The notes under the pieces: model-generated | The model's database searches: none | What the model was told of the DNA's origin: nothing | What the model saw: the letters and a program-made list of their open reading frames with translations, nothing else | Made by a program: the position numbers and the translations under genes | Shown here: in pieces, positions 1 through 5,582 of the stretch | How positions within the stretch are numbered: the first letter of the stretch is position 1 | Layout of the letters: each line of letters opens with the position of its first letter | NCBI GenBank assembly: GCA_003646745.1 | Contig: QMLM01000119.1 | Location: forward strand, 1 to 5,582 | Length of the DNA: 5,582 nt | Direction: 5' to 3' | Source of the DNA: Deltaproteobacteria bacterium | Lineage (GTDB): Bacteria > Desulfobacterota > B13-G15 > RBG-16-54-18

Positions 1-15
1 CACAAGGAGAGGGAA

Positions 16-1272
16 ATGGCCCGTTTGTATGAATATCAGGGAAAGCAGCTTTTAAAAGAGGCGCGGATTCCTGTCCCCGAGGGGGATGTTGCCACTACAG
101 AGAAGGAGGTCAAAGAGATAGCAGGCAAGATAGGGAAGCCGGTAGCTGTGAAGGCCCAAATATGGGCAGGAGGAAGGGGGAAAGCTGGGGCCATTCGATT
201 TGCCGAAACACCTGAGGAGGCTGGGAAGGTAGCAAAGGAGCTTCTCGGTACAAAGGTGAAGGGATTTGAGGTAAAGAGGGTCTTGGTAGAGGAAAAGTTA
301 GATGTTGAAAAAGAGTACTATGTCGGTGTGATAGTTGATCCCTCTATGGATGTCCGTGCACCGGTCGTGATTTTCAGTACTGAAGGGGGGGTGGAAATAG
401 AAGAGGTGCCAGAGGATAAAATAGCCAAGGTAGTGGTGGATATCTTCTTGGGGCTTAGGCCTTTTCAGGCCTTGAATTTGGCAAGGAAGGCTGGTGTCCC
501 CAGGAAACTGCTTTCTTCAGTGGCTGGCATAATCTCTGCCTTGTATCAAGTCTTTCGCAAGTATAGCTGTCGGACGATTGAGATTAATCCCTTGGTGGTG
601 ACCGCTGATGGGAGGGTTATTGCGGCTGATTGTCGCGCTGCTGTTGATGATTCCTCTGTTTTTCGACACCCTGAATTGGGCATAAAGGTGGCAAGGGAGT
701 CGAGCCAAGAACCGACGGAATTTGATGAAATTGCTTGGTCGATTGAAGAGGGTGACCTACGGGGCACCGGCTATGTGGCCCAGATGACACAAGAGATAGA
801 GGGAATTGCAACGGTTGGGTACCACGGCATCGGTGGAGGTGGTGCCATCCTTGGGGTTGATGCCTTGAACCGAGCGGGCCTAAGGGTGGCAGACTATGCT
901 GATACAAGCGGAAATCCTACGGCGGCTAAGGTCTATCGAGTGGCAAAGCTTATCCTCTCTCAGCCCAATATCGAGGGATATTGTCTCGGAGGGTTTATCA
1001 TGGCCAACCAAGAGCAATGGCATCATGCTCACGGTATCGTAAAGGCGCTGAGGGAAGAGTTGCCCCATCGTCCTGGGTTTCCCGTCGTCATCCTCCTGTG
1101 TGGCAACAAAGAAAAGGAGTCCCTGGAGATCCTTCATGAGGGACTTAAGGGACTGCCGGGGCGCATCGAGATCTACGGAAGTGAACATGTGTATGATACC
1201 GATTTCATTGCTCAGAGGATGCGTGCTCTTGTGGAGGAGTACAAGAAGGAGCGTGGAGCACAAGGAGGTTGA
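16..1272 (+). CDS. ADP-forming acyl-CoA ligase, beta subunit (SucC/malate-CoA ligase-like)
   Basis: This 418-residue protein is the nucleotide-binding subunit of a SucCD-type ligase, likely cytoplasmic, which couples acyl-CoA formation from a carboxylate to ATP hydrolysis, reversibly. The N-terminal ATP-grasp part is clear: YEYQGKQLL at 5-13, the nucleotide loop AQIWAGGRGKAG at 47-58, STEGGVEIE at 121-129, and the Mg-binding IEINPLVV at 188-195 with Asp205. The C-terminal CoA-ligase domain (about 250-410) is divergent: GIGGGG at 271-276, YADTSGNPT at 294-302 and GGFIMAN at 325-331 replace the usual GAGLAM, LDVGGGA and NIFGGI. From memory these resemble ATP-citrate lyase / citryl-CoA synthetase large subunits. 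It is about 30 residues longer than typical SucC. AAGGAG at 4-9 supports the start. The partner alpha subunit lies after a small iron-sulfur gene. Given the lyase and GlcDE nearby, malate is the favoured substrate (inference); succinate, citramalate or citrate are alternatives. Confidence 0.85.
   Translation: MARLYEYQGKQLLKEARIPVPEGDVATTEKEVKEIAGKIGKPVAVKAQIWAGGRGKAGAIRFAETPEEAGKVAKELLGTKVKGFEVKRVLVEEKLDVEKEYYVGVIVDPSMDVRAPVVIFSTEGGVEIEEVPEDKIAKVVVDIFLGLRPFQALNLARKAGVPRKLLSSVAGIISALYQVFRKYSCRTIEINPLVVTADGRVIAADCRAAVDDSSVFRHPELGIKVARESSQEPTEFDEIAWSIEEGDLRGTGYVAQMTQEIEGIATVGYHGIGGGGAILGVDALNRAGLRVADYADTSGNPTAAKVYRVAKLILSQPNIEGYCLGGFIMANQEQWHHAHGIVKALREELPHRPGFPVVILLCGNKEKESLEILHEGLKGLPGRIEIYGSEHVYDTDFIAQRMRALVEEYKKERGAQGG
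1262..1268 (+). promoter_or_regulatory. Shine-Dalgarno that decides the start of the iron-sulfur gene
   Basis: AAGGAGG lies inside the last codons of the ligase beta gene. It is 9 bases before the ATG at 1278 but only 3 before the ATG at 1272, which overlaps the upstream TGA. The usual 5-9 base spacing favours 1278. The site implies translational coupling between the ligase subunit and the iron-sulfur protein. Confidence 0.7.
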
Positions 1273-1277
1273 TGCAA

Positions 1278-1565
1278 ATGGAATTTGAAGAGAGGACAAT
1301 AAAGATAATTATAGAGGAAGAAAAATGCGAAGGTTGTGAAACCCATGCCTGTGTAGAGGCATGCAAGACATTTGATCGTGGTATCTTGGAGCTGATCGAT
1401 GGAAAACCAGGCGTCTCCCTCAGTCCCGAAGATCTGAAGAGAAAAGGGACTGAGTGCTTAGCCTGTGAATATGAGTGTTGGTTTCGGGGTAATGGGGCTA
1501 TACGGATTGAAGTCCCCATCCCTGGATTGGAGGAATATCGGAGAAAACACGGTACATCATTTTAA
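1278..1565 (+). CDS. Small ferredoxin-like iron-sulfur protein with seven cysteines
   Basis: This is a 95-residue protein without signal peptide or membrane segment. Cysteines fall in two groups: Cys17, Cys20, Cys25 and Cys29 (C-x2-C-x4-C-x3-C) and Cys60, Cys63 and Cys67 (C-x2-C-x3-C), separated by about 30 residues. This looks like a two-cluster ferredoxin with an extra residue in each motif and without the eighth cysteine. In the standard ferredoxin pattern Cys29 would join the second group to make one full [4Fe-4S] site, leaving the first with three cysteines. The tail, after Cys67, is a GNGAIRIEVPIPG segment. It sits five bases after the beta subunit stop and 13 bases before the alpha subunit start. 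I chose the ATG at 1278 from its Shine-Dalgarno; ATG 1272 would add two residues. Function is unknown; electron transfer for the neighbouring glycolate oxidation, or a structural or redox-sensing partner of the ligase, are guesses. Confidence 0.8.
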   Translation: MEFEERTIKIIIEEEKCEGCETHACVEACKTFDRGILELIDGKPGVSLSPEDLKRKGTECLACEYECWFRGNGAIRIEVPIPGLEEYRRKHGTSF

Positions 1566-1578
1566 GAGAGGGTTGGGA

Positions 1579-2475
1579 ATGTCAATTTTAGTAGATGAAA
1601 AAACAAAAGTTATTATTCAGGGGATTACAGGCAGGGAAGGATCGGCTCGCGCTGCCTACATGAAAGGGTATGGGACCAATGTGGTGGCTGGGTCTACGCC
1701 TGGCAGAGGTGGAGGTGAGGTGGCTGGGATTCCAGTTTATGATTCAGTTCAAGAGGCAGTGGAGAATCATGGTCCTATCGATGCAAGTGTTACCTTTGTG
1801 CCGGGTCCTGCCCTGCGAGATGCGGTGTTAGAGGCCATCGATGCAGGGATCAAATTTATCGTCTCACCTGTAGAGAGGGTGCCGTTGCACGATATCTTGG
1901 AAATGGTGCATGTAGCCAAAAGTGCTGGGGCCAAGATTCTTGGTCCTGGAAGCATTGGGATTATTTCGCCCGGTAAAGCTGTATTGGGCTGGTTAGGTGC
2001 GAACCCCCAATGGGCCAGGACGGTCTTCCCCAAGGGACCAGTGGGTGTGATATCGCGAAGTGGAGGCCAATCTGGGACTGTGCCTTGGGTCCTTAAGGAG
2101 GCTGGAATTGGTATGAGCACTGTGCTCCATGTGGGGACCGAGCCGGTAACGGGCATTTCAATGGCGGAGATACTGGAGCTTTTCGAAAAGGATGAAGAAA
2201 CTAAGGCGGTGGCCGTTTTTGGTGAGATAGGTGGTCCTCATGAAGAGGAGGCCGCTCAATATATTCGTGAGAAGAAGTTCACCAAGCCCTTTGTTATCTT
2301 TGTAGCGGGGGCTTGGGCCCCTGCAGGGATGCGCTTTTCCCATGCCAGCAGTATCATTGAGCGGGGTAAGGGAACGGCAAAGGGGAAGATCGAGGTGTTG
2401 AAAGAAGCTGGGGCATATGTGGTCGATCGGCCTGAAGAAATTGCCCCCACCGTGAAGCAGTTGCTCAATCTATAA
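1579..2475 (+). CDS. ADP-forming acyl-CoA ligase, alpha subunit (SucD/malate-CoA ligase-like)
   Basis: This 298-residue protein is close to the usual SucD length. It should bind CoA and carry the phosphohistidine that passes phosphate between nucleotide and acyl group. In order: Rossmann-type CoA-binding domain with QGITGREGS at 14-22 and GSTPGRGG at 38-45; GPGSIGIISPG at 122-132; SRSGGQSG at 159-166 starting the ligase domain; GEIGG at 215-219, whose Glu216 matches the His-stabilising Glu of E. coli SucD; and SHASSI at 254-259, whose His255 is the predicted phosphohistidine. Ordinary SucD has GPNCPG and GHAGAI at two of these places, so this is a diverged subfamily. The start at ATG 1579 has GAGAGGG six bases upstream; an in-frame ATG at 1465 would overlap the iron-sulfur gene by 101 bases. 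It pairs with the beta subunit at 16-1272. Malate is the inferred substrate. Confidence 0.85.
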   Translation: MSILVDEKTKVIIQGITGREGSARAAYMKGYGTNVVAGSTPGRGGGEVAGIPVYDSVQEAVENHGPIDASVTFVPGPALRDAVLEAIDAGIKFIVSPVERVPLHDILEMVHVAKSAGAKILGPGSIGIISPGKAVLGWLGANPQWARTVFPKGPVGVISRSGGQSGTVPWVLKEAGIGMSTVLHVGTEPVTGISMAEILELFEKDEETKAVAVFGEIGGPHEEEAAQYIREKKFTKPFVIFVAGAWAPAGMRFSHASSIIERGKGTAKGKIEVLKEAGAYVVDRPEEIAPTVKQLLNL

Positions 2476-2502
2476 AACAACAGAACTTTCAGGAGGTGGA
2501 TT

Positions 2503-3408
2503 ATGCCTGTAATGAGATCGGTATTTTATATCCCTGGGAATAACGAAAAGATGGTATCCAAGGCTCCTACTATACCTGCGGATATCATCACATTAGATCT
2601 GGAGGATTCTGTCCCTCCTGCGGAGAAGCCCAAGGCTAGGGAGATGGTCCGGGAGAATTTGAAATATGCGGCCCAGGGAGGTGCTGAGGTCTATGTGCGG
2701 GTAAATAATTGGGAGACCCTCTTGACGAACGATGACCTGGAGGCTGTAGTCCATGAAGGTCTCAACGGGGTGTGCCTAGCCAAGTGCGGAGAGCCCGACC
2801 ATGTTCTTCGGCTCGATTGGAAACTAGAGGAGCTGGAGCGTAGAAGGGGGATCCCTGTAGGGACGGTTAAGATTCAGCTCCTTATCGAGACGGCAAAAGG
2901 GGTCATCAATGCCTACCAATCTGCCATTGCAAGTCCTCGCGTGAATTCGCTGATCTTTGGGGCAGTCGACTACACAAAGGATATGCGTGTGAAGCTGACA
3001 ACTGAAGGACAAGAGCTCTTCTATGCAAGGGCACATACAGCAGTAGCGGCACGGGCAGCGGGTTGCGTGGCCATCGATTGCCCCTTTGTGGCCTTCAAGG
3101 ATACGGAGGCCTTTGAGAAAGACACTCGATTTGGCAGGACGTTGGGGTATGAGGGGCGTATGCTAATCCATCCCAGTCAGATCGAGCCCTCTCACAGGAT
3201 CTATACGCCTGCGCCAGAGGATGTGGAGTGGGCCAAGGGTGTAGTGGAGATGTTTGAGAAAGAGGCCATCCCAAAAGGATTGGCGGCTGTGGCCTATCAG
3301 GGCAAAATGGTGGATACTCCAGTTTACGAGAATGCCAAATCAATCCTTGCTGTTATGGAGGAGATCGAGGCCAGGGAGCGCCAGCGTAAGGAGGCCACGG
3401 GTAAGTAG
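2503..3408 (+). CDS. CoA-ester lyase, CitE/HpcH family (probable malyl-CoA or citramalyl-CoA lyase)
   Basis: This 301-residue TIM-barrel lyase should cleave or form a 3-hydroxy-acyl-CoA carbon-carbon bond using Mg2+. Family marks in order: RSVFYIPG at 5-12, TLDLEDSV at 30-37, VRVN at 65-68 with Arg66, LLIETAKGV at 126-134 with metal ligand Glu129, FGAVDYTKD at 152-160 with metal ligand Asp156, DCPFVAFKD at 192-200, and IHPSQI at 222-227. Malyl-CoA lyases of the serine cycle carry an extra loop of roughly 25-30 residues after the Asp motif, which is missing here, so the length is nearer to CitE or citramalyl-CoA lyase. The GAVD form without a Glu before Asp is more like malyl-CoA lyase. AGGAGG at 2491-2496, six bases before the ATG, fixes the start. 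It follows the ligase alpha gene by 27 bases. The ligase neighbour argues against an ACP-bound citrate lyase. Substrate is not decided by sequence. Confidence 0.82.
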   Translation: MPVMRSVFYIPGNNEKMVSKAPTIPADIITLDLEDSVPPAEKPKAREMVRENLKYAAQGGAEVYVRVNNWETLLTNDDLEAVVHEGLNGVCLAKCGEPDHVLRLDWKLEELERRRGIPVGTVKIQLLIETAKGVINAYQSAIASPRVNSLIFGAVDYTKDMRVKLTTEGQELFYARAHTAVAARAAGCVAIDCPFVAFKDTEAFEKDTRFGRTLGYEGRMLIHPSQIEPSHRIYTPAPEDVEWAKGVVEMFEKEAIPKGLAAVAYQGKMVDTPVYENAKSILAVMEEIEARERQRKEATGK

Positions 3409-3561
3409 CAAATTACCCCCAGAGTTTGACAAACAGATTCAAGGGGGAAGGGGGGTGTTTTATCAGAAATTAGAAATCGGGAATAAAAACTTTTGGATCA
3501 AAGCTAAATTAGAATCTTTCTAAATAAAGAATAGGTATTAATTGAGGGGGAGGAAATCTTA
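3409..3561 (+). promoter_or_regulatory. Intergenic leader between the ligase/lyase operon and the glcD-type gene
   Basis: This 153-base gap is the only long break in the window. Its left part has C- and G-runs, and from about 3460 it is AT-rich. It contains an inverted repeat (3509-3523) and a short direct repeat (AAATTAGAAATC at 3467-3478, AAATTAGAATC at 3506-3516), as expected of a regulated leader. No convincing sigma-70 promoter can be named: TTGACA at 3426-3431 lacks a -10 box at the right distance, and TAGAAT at 3510-3515 lacks a -35. It ends with the GGGGGAGG ribosome binding site of the next gene at 3546-3553, eight bases before the ATG. Confidence 0.4.
3509..3523. repeat. Perfect 6-bp inverted repeat, possible operator
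   Basis: TTAGAA and TTCTAA are exact inverted copies separated by TCT, centred 46 bases before the start codon of the FAD dehydrogenase. Size and position would suit a dimeric repressor or activator site. No regulator gene lies in the window, and AT-rich DNA can produce such a repeat by chance. Confidence 0.3.
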
Positions 3562-4968
3562 ATGATAAAAAAAGAGCTTATTCGTGAGATGGAGTCTATT
3601 GTCGGTAAGGGAAACGTGCTGCATACCCGGACAGCGCTCCTAGTATATGAATACGATGCATCTTTGGACCGTGGCCTGCCAGATGCAGTTGCCTTTGCTA
3701 CAAGCACGGAACAGGTGGTCAAACTGGTGAAATTGGCAAATAGAGAAGGGATTGCGTTTTTGGCACGAGGATCGGGGACGAATCTTAGCGGCGGAACTGT
3801 TCCCACCCGAGGAGGGATCGTAATCGAGCTATCCAGGATGAACCGCATACTAGAGATCGATCTGAAGAATCAGAGGGCGGTGGTAGAACCGGGCGTATAT
3901 AACTTAACTCTCCAGAATGCTCTTGCCCCGTATGGATATTATTATGCCCCTGATCCAGCCAGCCAAAAGGTCTCCACCCTAGGAGGGAATGTGGGGGAGA
4001 ACGCCGGTGGACCCCTCTGTCTGAAGTACGGTGTGACAACAAACCATGTGCTCGGTTTGGAGGTTGTGTTACCCGATGGTGAGGTAGTTCAGATGGGAGG
4101 GAAAGCTCTAGACCATCCTGGCTATGACTTAGTGGGGATCATGGTGGGCTCAGAAGGGACGCTGGGGATTGTCACCAAGATCACCGTGCGTATCATGCGC
4201 AAGCCGGAGGCAGTGAAGACATTTCTTGCCATCTATGACTCGGTGGACGATGCAGGCCAGACAGTATCGGACATGATTGCGGATGGTATTATCCCTGCCA
4301 CACTGGAGATGATGGACAAATTGGTGATGAAGGCGGTGGAGGAATCTGTCCATGCAGGGTATCCCTTGGATGCTGAGGCGGTGCTCATTATCGAACTGGA
4401 CGGCCTGGCCAATGGGATGGATCGTCTTGCACAACGTGTCGTTGAGATATGTAAAAAGAACCACGTACGTGAAGTGAAGGTTGCTGCCTCTGCGGCTGAA
4501 CGTGATGATTTGTGGGCAGGACGCAAAGGGGCCTTCGGGGCAACAGGGCGTTTGGCTCCATCATATTTGGTGAACGATGGAACTGTCCCCAGGACCCAGC
4601 TTCCCCGTGTCCTGCGAAAGGTAGCGGAGATTGGAGAAAAGTATGGCGTTGCCATTGGAAACGTCTTTCACGCTGGTGACGGGAACTTGCACCCTCTAAT
4701 CCTCTTTGACGAACGCGATCCTGAACAGTTGGAGCGAGTTCGTAAAGCCTCCTATGAGATATTGAAGGCATGTGTGGATGTGGGGGGGACGATAAGTGGA
4801 GAGCATGGGATAGGCATAGAAAAACTTAAGGCGATGGGTTTTCTCTTTAACCAGGCGGACCTCAATGCCATGTGGAAGGTGAAGAGGGCCTTTGACCCCA
4901 AAAACCTGTGCAACCCGGGCAAGGTACTTCCGGAGATTGATGCAGAGGGGGGTGTGGCACATGCTTGA
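3562..4968 (+). CDS. glcD: FAD-linked 2-hydroxyacid dehydrogenase, GlcD type (glycolate oxidase/dehydrogenase catalytic subunit)
   Basis: This 468-residue flavoprotein should oxidise a 2-hydroxyacid, most likely glycolate to glyoxylate, passing electrons to partner subunits rather than NAD. The N-terminal PCMH-type FAD domain shows RGSGTNLSGG at 69-78, PDPASQ at 130-135, LGGNVGENAGGP at 140-151 and GSEGTLGI at 196-203. The C-terminal oxidase domain has the catalytic HAGDGNLHP at 370-378 and GEHGIG at 413-418, and ends with the usual FDPKNLCNPGK segment. It is slightly shorter than E. coli GlcD (about 499 residues, from memory) and is intact. GGGGGAGG eight bases upstream supports the ATG at 3562. 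It overlaps a GlcE-type gene by 8 bases, which supports the glycolate-enzyme assignment over a stand-alone D-lactate or D-2-hydroxyglutarate dehydrogenase; those substrates remain possible. The 153-base gap before it suggests separate or added regulation from the ligase/lyase genes. Confidence 0.85.
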   Translation: MIKKELIREMESIVGKGNVLHTRTALLVYEYDASLDRGLPDAVAFATSTEQVVKLVKLANREGIAFLARGSGTNLSGGTVPTRGGIVIELSRMNRILEIDLKNQRAVVEPGVYNLTLQNALAPYGYYYAPDPASQKVSTLGGNVGENAGGPLCLKYGVTTNHVLGLEVVLPDGEVVQMGGKALDHPGYDLVGIMVGSEGTLGIVTKITVRIMRKPEAVKTFLAIYDSVDDAGQTVSDMIADGIIPATLEMMDKLVMKAVEESVHAGYPLDAEAVLIIELDGLANGMDRLAQRVVEICKKNHVREVKVAASAAERDDLWAGRKGAFGATGRLAPSYLVNDGTVPRTQLPRVLRKVAEIGEKYGVAIGNVFHAGDGNLHPLILFDERDPEQLERVRKASYEILKACVDVGGTISGEHGIGIEKLKAMGFLFNQADLNAMWKVKRAFDPKNLCNPGKVLPEIDAEGGVAHA

Positions 4969-5582
4969 AAAAAAGATCAGAGAAAAATTGAGTAAGATCG
5001 TAGGAGATAAGTACCTGAAGGAGGCGGAAGAAACAAAGGGATACGCCGTCGATGACCTTGTTCCCCAAGCGGTCCTCTTTCCTGGTACAGCAGAGGAGGT
5101 GGAACGGATCGTCATTCTAGCTTTAGAAGAGGGGATGAGCGTTGTCCCCTGGGGAGGAGGAACCCAGATGGATTTGGGCGCACCCCCTAAACGGGTGGAT
5201 CTTGTGCTCTGTCTCAATCGACTGGATCGGGTCTTAGATCAGGATTACGAAAATATGACCTTTACCGCTGAGGCAGGGATACGTTTGGGGACTGTTCAGG
5301 AAAAATTGCGTCAGTTAGGGCGTGGTTTCTTCCTCCCGCTGGATCCTCCTTGTGCAAAGGAGGTCACCCTAGGTGGTGCGCTCGCCACCAATGCCAGCGG
5401 TCCCAAACGCTTGCGCTACGGAACGTTAAGAGATTTGGTTCTCGGTGTTGAGGTGGTCATCCCGGAGGAGATGGAGGCGGGGTGTAAGATTTGCGCGGGG
5501 GGGAAAACTGTCAAAAATGTGTCCGGCTATGACATGGACAAGTTGTATATTGGCTCTCTGGGCACTCTGGCGATAATCGTGG
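4961..5582 (+). CDS. glcE: FAD-binding subunit, GlcE type (partial, cut by window end)
   Basis: The first 207 residues are present and no stop is reached. It is a second FAD-binding flavoprotein subunit that works with GlcD in glycolate oxidase/dehydrogenase. Seen in order: an N-terminal helix of about 25 residues resembling the start of GlcD; PWGGGTQMDLG at 63-73, the FAD pyrophosphate loop; FTAEAGIRLG at 101-110; TLGGALATNASGPKRLRYG at 136-154 followed by RDLVLGVEVV; and GGKTVKNVSGYDMDKL at 180-195 then GSLGTL. The last two blocks are the clearest GlcE marks. A short insertion before GGKTV carries a C-x2-C pair (Cys175, Cys178). The ATG at 4961 overlaps the GlcD stop, with GAGGGGGG eight bases upstream at 4945-4952, so the two are probably translationally coupled. 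The N-terminus is longer than in E. coli GlcE as I remember it. An iron-sulfur GlcF partner is expected downstream. Confidence 0.8.
   Translation, partial: MLEKKIREKLSKIVGDKYLKEAEETKGYAVDDLVPQAVLFPGTAEEVERIVILALEEGMSVVPWGGGTQMDLGAPPKRVDLVLCLNRLDRVLDQDYENMTFTAEAGIRLGTVQEKLRQLGRGFFLPLDPPCAKEVTLGGALATNASGPKRLRYGTLRDLVLGVEVVIPEEMEAGCKICAGGKTVKNVSGYDMDKLYIGSLGTLAIIV

Noticed and set aside
880..1299. Minus-strand open frame of 139 codons opposite the ligase beta gene
   Set aside because: It is the shadow of a strong conserved coding region, and its translation has no recognisable motif.
1465..1578. N-terminal extension of the ligase alpha subunit from the ATG at 1465
   Set aside because: It would overlap the cysteine-rich gene by 101 bases, adds residues not seen in SucD, and a well-spaced Shine-Dalgarno precedes the ATG at 1579.
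3426..3454. TTGACA at 3426-3431 as a -35 box
   Set aside because: The position 16-18 bases downstream is a G-run with no -10 similarity.
3415..3463. Possible terminator: ACCCCC (3415-3420) with GGGGGT (3451-3456), then TTTTAT
   Set aside because: The stem is only six pairs with a 30-base loop and a four-base T run, so it is too weak to call.
3254..3523. Plus-strand open frame of 89 codons crossing the end of the lyase gene
   Set aside because: Most of it is the lyase gene in another frame, with no motif and no ribosome binding site; the part in the gap is AT-rich filler.
4696..5217. Minus-strand open frame of 173 codons across the GlcD/GlcE junction
   Set aside because: It lies opposite the conserved GlcD oxidase domain and the GlcE FAD domain; low-complexity translation without family features.

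Overview
The window is a bacterial metabolic locus of six plus-strand genes and one gap. Five genes are complete and the last runs off the right edge. I see no mobile element, RNA gene or CRISPR array. The organism cannot be named. Strong purine-rich ribosome binding sites, overlapping genes, moderate base composition with frequent AGG and ATA codons, and a ferredoxin-like gene suggest an anaerobic bacterium. That part is inference.

Left block (16-3408): a two-subunit ADP-forming acyl-CoA ligase (beta 16-1272, alpha 1579-2475) with a small seven-cysteine iron-sulfur protein (1278-1565) between its subunits, then a CoA-ester lyase of the CitE/HpcH type (2503-3408). Gaps are 5 to 27 bases and every gene has its own Shine-Dalgarno, so this looks like one operon. 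It may extend to the left, because only 15 bases precede the first start.

Gap (3409-3561): AT-rich towards its right end, with a 6-bp inverted repeat and a short direct repeat, probably the leader of the next transcription unit. Right block (3562-5582): a GlcD-type FAD dehydrogenase overlapping by 8 bases a GlcE-type FAD protein cut by the window end. A GlcF-type iron-sulfur subunit would be expected next, outside the window.

Taken together, the best reading is glycolate/glyoxylate metabolism through malyl-CoA. GlcD/GlcE would oxidise glycolate to glyoxylate, the lyase would join glyoxylate to acetyl-CoA giving malyl-CoA, and the ligase run backwards would release malate and CoA while making ATP. 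This is the malyl-CoA scheme described biochemically for anaerobic glycolate and glyoxylate degraders such as Syntrophobotulus glycolicus. The reverse direction (malate to acetyl-CoA plus glyoxylate, as in the serine cycle) uses the same two enzymes. Citramalyl-CoA or citryl-CoA as the intermediate cannot be excluded. The most unusual points are the iron-sulfur gene wedged between the ligase subunits and a ligase whose conserved loops differ from ordinary succinyl-CoA synthetase, partly resembling ATP-citrate lyase / citryl-CoA synthetase.
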